From NCBI GenBank assembly GCA_020050375.1, contig JAGVKR010000229.1, positions 1 to 6,050 of the forward strand: a stretch of 6,050 nucleotides of DNA, given 5' to 3'. The translations under genes were made by a program, and so were the position numbers. This document shows, piece after piece, positions 1-4,728 of this stretch; the first letter of the stretch is position 1; the number at the start of each line of letters is the position of its first letter. Origin of the DNA: Planctomycetales bacterium (GTDB lineage: Bacteria; Planctomycetota; Planctomycetia; Planctomycetales; Planctomycetaceae). Under the pieces are notes generated by a model, which made no database searches, was not told the origin of the DNA, and worked only from the letters and a program-made list of their open reading frames with translations.

Positions 1-12
1 CCTCCGGCGAGC

Positions 13-30
13 GGGGGGCGTGAGCCCCCT
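13..30. repeat. GC-rich stem-loop, possible terminator or dispersed intergenic repeat
   Basis: Bases 14-19 (GGGGGC) pair perfectly with 24-29 (GCCCCC) around a GTGA loop, which is a GNRA-type tetraloop; 13 and 30 can add a G-T wobble pair. No T-run follows on the + strand, so it is not a textbook intrinsic terminator. The sequence just before it (CGGCGAGC) together with the hairpin resembles intergenic repeats I associate with planctomycete genomes; that link is from memory and not shown here. It may end a gene lying left of the window. The rest of 1-86 shows no gene. Confidence 0.55.
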
Positions 31-86
31 GAACCGACCCCGGCGCAATCCGCCTTCCCTCTCGAAGAAACGCCCCGAGCCCTCGC

Positions 87-1037
87 ATGTCCGACTCACC
101 CTTCGCCGAGCAGCCTTACCAGGGAATCGCCACCTTCGGACGTCGGACCCACACGCGTGACCTGACCGGCGCCGACGCCGCCATCGTCGGCATTCCTTAC
201 GACGGAGCCACGTCGTATCGCAGCGGAACACGGCTGGGGCCGCGCGCCATCCGCGAACAGTCGCTGTTGCTCTGGGGTTACAACAACGCCCTCGGCGTCG
301 CCCCCTTCGACGTGCTGCGGGTTGTCGACTTCGGCGACGTCAACGTGGTGCCCGTGGATGTGCAGGCGACACACCGTGCGATCGAAGGCGAAGTGAGCCC
401 CGTGATCGCCGCCGGCGTTCGGGTCGTCGCGCTCGGGGGCGACCATTCGATCAGCCTCCCTCTGCTTCGGGCGCACGCCGCCAAGTTCGGCCCGCTGGCG
501 GTTGTGCACTTCGATGCCCATCCCGACACGTGGGACTCCGAGTTCGGCGGGCAACGCTACAGCCACGGCACTCCCTTCCGCCGGGCGATCGAAGAAGGGC
601 TGATCGACTCGACGGCCTATGTGCAGATCGGCATCCGCGGACCGACCGCCGGCCCGCAGGATTACGAAGACGCCCGCCGGCTCGGGGCGCGAATGATCAC
701 GCTCGACGAGGCCCTGCGGATTGGCCCGAGCGCGGTCATCGACGAAGTCCGCCAGCGCGTGGGGACGCGCCCCTTGTACACGACGCTCGACATCGATGCA
801 GTCGACCCCGCCTTTGCTCCCGGCACCGGAACGCCGGAGGTCGGCGGCTTCACCAGCCACCAGATGCTAGAGCTCATTCGCGGCTTGGTCGGCCTCAACC
901 TGGTCGGGGCCGACCTGGTGGAGGTCTCGCCTCCCTACGACCACAGTCAGATCACGGCGATCCTCGCCGCCAATCTGGTCTTCGAGCTATTGTCGGTGAT
1001 GGCTGCACGGAAGAAAACCGATCAGACGGTTTCCTAA
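87..1037 (+). CDS. speB: Agmatinase-family ureohydrolase
   Basis: This 316-residue protein belongs to the arginase/agmatinase family of binuclear manganese enzymes, which release urea from a guanidino substrate; agmatinase gives putrescine plus urea. The metal ligands are visible in order: H120 in GGDHS, D143/H145/D147 in FDAHPD, and D235/D237 in TLDIDAVDP. H160 in SHGTPF and E279 in VEVSPP match the usual substrate-side residues. Length is close to E. coli SpeB (about 306). The ATG at 87 fits the family N-terminus (GIATFGRR, then VGIPYDG at 34-40), although the ribosome site is weak (GAG at 77-79). There is no signal peptide, so it is cytoplasmic. No polyamine gene is adjacent, so specificity is uncertain: guanidinobutyrase or another guanidino hydrolase is possible. 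The family call is near certain; the exact substrate is inferred. Confidence 0.9.
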   Translation: MSDSPFAEQPYQGIATFGRRTHTRDLTGADAAIVGIPYDGATSYRSGTRLGPRAIREQSLLLWGYNNALGVAPFDVLRVVDFGDVNVVPVDVQATHRAIEGEVSPVIAAGVRVVALGGDHSISLPLLRAHAAKFGPLAVVHFDAHPDTWDSEFGGQRYSHGTPFRRAIEEGLIDSTAYVQIGIRGPTAGPQDYEDARRLGARMITLDEALRIGPSAVIDEVRQRVGTRPLYTTLDIDAVDPAFAPGTGTPEVGGFTSHQMLELIRGLVGLNLVGADLVEVSPPYDHSQITAILAANLVFELLSVMAARKKTDQTVS

Positions 1038-1041
1038 AACA

Positions 1042-1070
1042 ATGACAATGTGGACCACGCGTGATATGAT
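1042..1070 (+). promoter_or_regulatory. Sigma70-type promoter of the vapBC-like operon
   Basis: A -35 box ATGACA (1042-1047, five of six consensus bases) is separated by exactly 17 bases from a -10 box TATGAT (1065-1070, five of six). The -10 is extended by TGA at 1062-1064. The predicted start of transcription is near 1077, giving a leader of about 15 bases to the ATG at 1092. The -35 box begins five bases after the agmatinase stop codon, so the toxin-antitoxin pair has its own promoter instead of relying on read-through. Confidence 0.7.
1056..1063. promoter_or_regulatory. Palindrome in promoter spacer, candidate VapB operator
   Basis: CACGCGTG is a perfect 8-base palindrome lying between the -35 and -10 boxes, and it overlaps a second small inverted repeat, GTGG-A-CCAC (1050-1058). 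Type II antitoxins commonly repress their own operon by binding palindromes at the promoter. The position fits such an operator; binding itself is inferred. Confidence 0.4.
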
Positions 1071-1077
1071 TCTCTTC

Positions 1078-1082
1078 GGGAG
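1078..1082 (+). promoter_or_regulatory. Ribosome binding site of antitoxin
   Basis: GGGAG lies nine bases ahead of the ATG at 1092. It supports that start over the in-frame ATG at 1101 (residue 4). Confidence 0.6.
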
Positions 1083-1091
1083 ATCTTCATT

Positions 1092-1328
1092 ATGGATCGC
1101 ATGATAGTCAAGTCGCGCGTCGGGGCAGACGGCGTCTTGCACGTTTCTATTCCGCTGGGGCTGGACGATGCCAACCGTGATGTCAGTGTCACGATCGACC
1201 CCGCCCCCCATCCCCCTTCGACACAGGAAGAATGGCGGAATTTCCTGGCATCGACCGCCGGAGCTTGGCAGGGAGACTTCGAACGACCGGAACAGGGTGA
1301 GCTTGAACAAAGAGATCCGTTCCCGTGA
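1092..1328 (+). CDS. VapB-like antitoxin of a type II toxin-antitoxin pair
   Basis: This 78-residue acidic protein is the probable antitoxin for the PIN toxin that follows. Residues 4-36 look like a short beta-rich DNA-binding or dimerisation module of the AbrB/AF2212-like kind (KSRVGADGVLHVSIP, then VSVTID). The tail from about 44 (TQEEWRNFL, then TAGAWQGDFERPEQGE) is polar and acidic and is expected to wrap the toxin. I recognise this tail as a pattern seen in small proteins next to VapC genes in planctomycetes and cyanobacteria, from memory. The start has a good ribosome site and its own promoter. The stop TGA overlaps the toxin start in a GTGA arrangement, so translation is probably coupled. 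The antitoxin role rests mainly on this pairing; the exact family is uncertain. Confidence 0.8.
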   Translation: MDRMIVKSRVGADGVLHVSIPLGLDDANRDVSVTIDPAPHPPSTQEEWRNFLASTAGAWQGDFERPEQGELEQRDPFP

Positions 1329-1735
1329 TCTACCTGCTCGATAGCAATGCCTGGATCTGCCACCTGCGACAGAACCGCCCCGAAGTCACCCGGCGATTGA
1401 GCGAAATCCATTCGGCCGACGTGGTCCTTTGCTCCGTCGTCCTGGGTGAGCTGCGATTCGGAGCCGAACGCAGTGCGCCGCCACGCCGCGCAGCCAACTT
1501 GGCTTTGATTTCCCGTTTGCGACAAGAGTTCGCATCGTTGCCGTTCGATGACCAGGCCGCCGAGGAGTACGGGGTGATACGAGCCAGTCTTGCCGCTGCG
1601 GGAAAAATGATTGGTCCAAATGACTTGATGATTGCTGCAATCGCAATCACCAACGGACTCAAACTGGTCACGCACAATACGGCCGAGTTCCGTCGGGTGC
1701 CGGGATTGGTGGTGGAGGATTGGCAGGTGCCATGA
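1325..1735 (+). CDS. vapC: VapC-family PIN-domain ribonuclease toxin
   Basis: This 136-residue protein is a single PIN domain, the usual size for VapC toxins, which are Mg-dependent endoribonucleases that cut specific tRNA or rRNA sites and stop translation. Acidic catalytic residues are in place: D6 in LLDSNAW, E42 in LGELRFG, D100 in GPNDLMIAA, plus N118 and E121 in THNTAEF. All are intact, so the toxin looks active. The start is GTG at 1325; an AGAGA ribosome site lies at 1311-1315 inside the antitoxin gene. The four-base overlap with the antitoxin and the weaker GTG start would keep toxin synthesis below antitoxin synthesis. The gene converges on the secreted fusion protein with only 38 bases between stop codons. 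No flanking repeats or integrase suggest recent insertion. Target RNA cannot be read from the sequence. Confidence 0.92.
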   Translation: MIYLLDSNAWICHLRQNRPEVTRRLSEIHSADVVLCSVVLGELRFGAERSAPPRRAANLALISRLRQEFASLPFDDQAAEEYGVIRASLAAAGKMIGPNDLMIAAIAITNGLKLVTHNTAEFRRVPGLVVEDWQVP

Positions 1736-1773
1736 ACAGGCAGCCTGTCAACCACACGGCCTCATTCCCATAG

Positions 1774-3603
1774 CTACTGCGCCTTCGCCCGCGGCTCTTC
1801 CCAGACGAAATCGGTGTAGCCGATCATCATTTCTTCCCACGTCTGGTCGCCCCAGAAAACGGGCTTCGCGGCGTTCGGGTTCGCAGGATTTCCCCTCGAG
1901 TTGTCATAGTGGGCCGTGCACTCGATGCGTGTGCCAGCCGGAACGCGCAGCGGCTCTTTCAGTTTGTAAGCGCTCTGCCAGTTGAAATCGTACTGGGGAA
2001 CCGAGAGGAGCATCTGCCGGGTGCCGTCGGGCAGGATCGCCAGATACTCGAAGTCCTTCCCGCGAACGTGCATGTGCGGCGAGAACGAATAGATCAACGC
2101 CGGTTTCGGGAACGTGAACTGCGACGTGACTTTGTAATTCGGATCGCCCGGAGGAATGCGGAATTTATCGTTCGCGATCCAAGCGGTGAAGGCCTCGCGC
2201 TCGGGGGGCTTCTTCGCGAACTTGAAGGCGTACTTCGAGCGATCCTTCTCGACTTTGCCGGTCGCGGTGTAGTGCATCTGCCAGATCAGGCTCGCGCCGG
2301 CGGGAATCCGCCGCGCAATCCCGTCCGGATAATGCGCCGGAATATTTCCGGGAGCCGCGCCGTCGATCCAGTTCTTCTGGATGTTCCCCTGCTTTTCACC
2401 GGGCATCTTGTAGAAGAGCAGAATATGATGGACCGCCGCGCGGTTGTCGGGCCGCGCTTCGGAGGCCTGAATCCACATATCCTCTTTGAAGTTGGTGGGG
2501 GTCTCGAAGTACATGTAGGGAATCGTCCCCTTGGCGGGAACCGTCACTTCGCGGGGCAGCTCGAAAACCACGTCGGGCTCACCGATCCGCCAGCCGTCCG
2601 GATAGTCGACCGGCTTCGGTGCGTCCTGCGGGTTCCCCTCGGGGGTTCCGTCGTTGACCCACGCCGTCAGCGTGTCGATCTCTTCCTGCGACAACCGCCG
2701 CTCTTCGGTGAAGCTCCCGAACCGCGGATCGGCATGCCAAGGGGGCATTCGCCGCTGCACGACGACTTCTTTGATCGTCTCGGCCCAGTTCACGGCGTCG
2801 TCGTAGCTGACGAGCGAAAAGGGGGCCGCCGTGTTCGGATGATGGCAATCCTGACACTTCTCCTGAAGGATCCGACTGACTTGCTTCGAATAGGTGATTT
2901 CGCCGGGGGGAGCGGTGCGGCGCGGACGGCCGATGGCACAGCCGGCGACTTCGGTGGTTTTGACGGACACGTCTTTTCCGGCGAGCAGCTCGTCGATGGC
3001 TGACGCCAGGTCGTGCCGGCTCGGGGTGTCGCGCTTCGCCGCATGTTGGTAGCGATCGTCAACGCGCCCCTGATATCGCACGTAGCGTTGCGGATCGAGA
3101 ACGAATGTCTCGCAGGTCCGCGTCGCCCCCACCATTCCGGCGACCGCCTGCTGCGGATCGCTGAGGACGGGGAAACCCACACCAAACTCTTTGGCGTGGG
3201 CTGCGATCTTCTCGGGCGTGTCGCCCGACTGCGAATTGACGGCGACGAACTGCACTCCCTTGTCGGCGTATTTCTGGGCCAGTTCGTTGAGCACCGGCAC
3301 GTATTGGTTGCTGATCGGACACGCGCACGTGATGAACGTCATCACGATGAAATTCTTTTCGTGGAAATCGGCCAGAGCGATTTGCTTGCCGGCTGCGTCG
3401 GCCACGACGAAATTCGGCACGCGACGACCGATCGAGGTGCCGGGCGTTGCGTCGGCCGTCGGCTTGTCGGCGGACTTCGCCGGGGCCGAATCCGCCTTCT
3501 CGTCAGACCAGGCCCGCGCCCGTTCCCGGTCAGGCCCAAAAACCGCGAGGCTCGCCAGACCGCACACCAACATTACGAACCCGAGAACCCGCTGAAACTT
3601 CAT
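1774..3603 (-). CDS. Secreted redoxin / cytochrome c / copper type II monooxygenase fusion protein
   Basis: The 609-residue product has three modules after an N-terminal export signal (residues 1-24, with hydrophobic core VLGFVMLVCGLASLAVF). Residues 58-210 form a redoxin (AhpC/TSA-like thioredoxin fold) with C93 and C95 in TCACPISN and a further C164. Residues 235-325 form a class I cytochrome c segment: CQDCH at 250-254 binds heme, and M286 in MPPWH is the likely axial ligand. Residues 345-600 match the PHM/DBM copper monooxygenase fold: H392-H393, H444 (WQMHY), H510-H512 (HMH) and M592 or M593. These line up with all six copper ligands of that family. The protein should act outside the cytoplasmic membrane. 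The ATG at 3603 is chosen because it opens the signal peptide and follows AGAGG; an in-frame ATG at 3693 would put 30 hydrophilic residues first. Substrate is unknown. The module order is, to my knowledge, recurrent in planctomycetes but uncharacterised. Confidence 0.85.
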   Translation of the reverse strand: MKFQRVLGFVMLVCGLASLAVFGPDRERARAWSDEKADSAPAKSADKPTADATPGTSIGRRVPNFVVADAAGKQIALADFHEKNFIVMTFITCACPISNQYVPVLNELAQKYADKGVQFVAVNSQSGDTPEKIAAHAKEFGVGFPVLSDPQQAVAGMVGATRTCETFVLDPQRYVRYQGRVDDRYQHAAKRDTPSRHDLASAIDELLAGKDVSVKTTEVAGCAIGRPRRTAPPGEITYSKQVSRILQEKCQDCHHPNTAAPFSLVSYDDAVNWAETIKEVVVQRRMPPWHADPRFGSFTEERRLSQEEIDTLTAWVNDGTPEGNPQDAPKPVDYPDGWRIGEPDVVFELPREVTVPAKGTIPYMYFETPTNFKEDMWIQASEARPDNRAAVHHILLFYKMPGEKQGNIQKNWIDGAAPGNIPAHYPDGIARRIPAGASLIWQMHYTATGKVEKDRSKYAFKFAKKPPEREAFTAWIANDKFRIPPGDPNYKVTSQFTFPKPALIYSFSPHMHVRGKDFEYLAILPDGTRQMLLSVPQYDFNWQSAYKLKEPLRVPAGTRIECTAHYDNSRGNPANPNAAKPVFWGDQTWEEMMIGYTDFVWEEPRAKAQ

Positions 3604-3608
3604 AGTTT

Positions 3609-3613
3609 CCTCT
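3609..3613 (-). promoter_or_regulatory. Ribosome binding site deciding the start of the fusion gene
   Basis: On the minus strand AGAGG is followed by five bases (AAACT) and then ATG at 3603. It favours this start over the longer frame that begins at 3693. Confidence 0.6.
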
Positions 3614-3652
3614 GCACAAATGGTTGAAAACAGACTCCTGACCGGGCCCTCG

Positions 3653-3661
3653 ATTATCTCA
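3653..3661 (-). promoter_or_regulatory. Candidate extended -10 promoter for the fusion gene
   Basis: The minus strand reads TGA-GATAAT, an extended -10 element with five of six consensus bases. It would start a transcript near 3646, about 43 bases ahead of the ATG. No good -35 lies 16-18 bases upstream; a perfect TTGACA (3688-3693, minus strand) is 29 bases away, too far to pair with it. Confidence 0.3.
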
Positions 3662-3716
3662 GATTTACTTCGGCGATGGGAGGCCGGTGTCAACGGGTTT
3701 TCAAATCAGAAACGGA

Positions 3717-3745
3717 TTGTCCATTCGTGCGGCTTGCATTATCTT
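3717..3745 (+). promoter_or_regulatory. Candidate promoter for the DUF4058 gene
   Basis: TTGTCC (3717-3722) and TATCTT (3740-3745) are spaced by 17 bases, each matching four of six consensus bases. A transcript starting near 3752 would leave a leader of about 50 bases before the ATG at 3802 and would exclude the in-frame ATGs at 3676 and 3748. The match is modest. Confidence 0.3.
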
Positions 3746-3758
3746 GTATGTCGCTAGG

Positions 3759-3779
3759 CGCCGACTTCCACAAGTCGCG
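3759..3779 (+). other. Stem-loop in the predicted leader of the DUF4058 gene
   Basis: CGACTT (3762-3767) pairs with AAGTCG (3772-3777) around CCAC; two more C-G pairs (3759-3760 with 3778-3779) extend it past a one-base bulge at 3761. It ends 22 bases ahead of the chosen start codon and just before GAGG (3787-3790). A role in translation control is only a guess. Confidence 0.35.
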
Positions 3780-3801
3780 ATTGATCGAGGTTTCGAGCAA
3801 C

Positions 3802-4596
3802 ATGATCTTTCCCGGAATGGATCCCTATCTGGAGCACCCGCAATTGTGGAGCGGAGTGCATAGCAGCTTGATCGTCTATTTTCGCGATCAGTTGCAGCCG
3901 CTGTTGTTGCCTCGATACGTCGCATCGATCGAAGAGCAGGTTTACGTCGAGGGGAGCGATCGCGACGTCATCCCCGATTTGCGCGTCGAACGGACGTCGG
4001 TCGAATCCGCTGCGCCGCGTCGCGCCGCTTCCCTTGTGCTCGATGAGCCCATTGTCGTCGAAGTGCCGATCGTGCAGATCCGCGAACGGTATATTGAAAT
4101 CCTGGATCGCCAATCCAATTTGAGCGTCGTGACGGTGATCGAGGTCGTTGGCCCTTCCAACAAAATCGCAGGCCCCGGACGCGATTCGTATCTTCAGAAA
4201 CAGCACGAGACACTAAGCAGTGCGACCCATCTCGTGGAGATCGATCTGTTGCGAAAAGGAAAGCGTGCTCTGGCCGTTCCCGAGTCGCGTGCTCGTCTCG
4301 AGGGCGAATTCGATTACCTGATCTCGGTCAATCGCGCTGATGAGCCACGAACCAGGTTCGAGCTCTATTTGCGTAAGCTGCGCGAACCACTGGGGAGCAT
4401 TCGAATTCCGCTGGCAGACGGCGACCCTGACGTGAAACTGAACCTGCAAAATGCGATCGACCGCGCGTGGGAATCGGGAGGCTATCCGCTCCGTGTCAAT
4501 TATGCGGCCCCTTGTATTCCCTCATTGTCTCCTGCCGACGAGGCGTGGGTCGATCAACTCGTCCACGTGGCGCTCCCGAAAAATGTGTTGGAGTGA
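3802..4596 (+). CDS. DUF4058 family protein
   Basis: The 264-residue protein matches the DUF4058 family, which is abundant in planctomycetes, cyanobacteria and Chloroflexi and has no established function. Family hallmarks are the opening FPGMDPYLE (3-11), LWSGVHSSLI (15-24), IPDLRV (57-62), VIEVVGPSNK (112-121), GRDSYLQKQ (126-134), HLVEIDLLRKG (143-153), and the C-terminal SLSPADEAWVDQL (241-253). The ATG at 3802 is chosen because MIFPGMDPYLE is where the family begins; the 42 residues that a start at 3676 would add look random. GAGG at 3787-3790 is a distant ribosome site. There is no signal peptide or membrane segment, so it is likely cytoplasmic. The PD near 58-59, the E114 stretch and downstream lysines recall the Uma2 (DUF820) nuclease-like layout, an inference only. 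It stands alone, divergent from the fusion gene and convergent with the DUF1501 gene. Confidence 0.88.
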   Translation: MIFPGMDPYLEHPQLWSGVHSSLIVYFRDQLQPLLLPRYVASIEEQVYVEGSDRDVIPDLRVERTSVESAAPRRAASLVLDEPIVVEVPIVQIRERYIEILDRQSNLSVVTVIEVVGPSNKIAGPGRDSYLQKQHETLSSATHLVEIDLLRKGKRALAVPESRARLEGEFDYLISVNRADEPRTRFELYLRKLREPLGSIRIPLADGDPDVKLNLQNAIDRAWESGGYPLRVNYAAPCIPSLSPADEAWVDQLVHVALPKNVLE

Positions 4597-4605
4597 GGGC
4601 GTGTG

Positions 4606-4639
4606 AATCTCGTGGTGCAGACTTCAGTCCACATGAGAT
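4606..4639. repeat. Imperfect stem-loop, first half of a paired intergenic element
   Basis: ATCTC (4607-4611) pairs with GAGAT (4635-4639), and GACT (4620-4623) pairs with AGTC (4626-4629) around TC, with short bulges between. It starts ten bases after the DUF4058 stop codon. It opens with AATCTCGTG (4606-4614), which recurs at 4642-4650. Confidence 0.45.
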
Positions 4640-4645
4640 CTAATC

Positions 4646-4669
4646 TCGTGTTGGCTGAAGCCAACACGA
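4646..4669. terminator. Perfect stem-loop between convergent genes, possible bidirectional terminator or repeat
   Basis: Ten bases (4646-4655, TCGTGTTGGC) pair perfectly with 4660-4669 (GCCAACACGA) around a TGAA loop. It lies between the 3' ends of the DUF4058 gene (+) and the DUF1501 gene (-), where a two-way terminator would be expected, but no strong T-run follows on either strand. The left arm overlaps the second AATCTCGTG copy (4642-4650). A dispersed repeat is an equal alternative. The remaining gap 4670-4728 holds only an AT-rich patch with two CAATTG copies (4698-4703, 4710-4715). Confidence 0.5.
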
Positions 4670-4728
4670 CAGTTTGCGTGCGACTGCCCGTTCAATCCAA
4701 TTGTCAATTCAATTGAAAAGCGACCGGC

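Noticed and set aside
96..860. Open frame of 254 codons on the - strand
   Set aside because: It is antisense to the agmatinase gene, which carries all its metal ligands; the antisense translation has no recognisable motif.
1736..1748. Short inverted repeat ACAGG-CAG-CCTGT right after the vapC stop
   Set aside because: Five base pairs with no T-run on either side is too weak to call a terminator, though its place between convergent genes is suitable.
1909..3003. Open frame of 364 codons on the + strand
   Set aside because: It lies wholly opposite the fusion gene, whose frame has recognisable heme and copper motifs; its translation shows no family features and is explained by high GC content and few stop codons.
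3562..3603. Lipoprotein signal around C14 of the fusion protein
   Set aside because: The residues before C14 (MLV) do not fit a lipobox, which needs a small residue at -1, and the hydrophobic core continues past the cysteine; an ordinary Sec signal is more likely.
3604..3693. 30-residue N-terminal extension of the fusion protein
   Set aside because: The extension is hydrophilic and would bury the signal peptide; AGAGG precedes the ATG at 3603, and a candidate promoter lies inside the extension.
3676..3801. 42-residue N-terminal extension of the DUF4058 protein
   Set aside because: The family starts at the FPGMDPYLE block; the extra residues look random and contain a candidate promoter and hairpin.
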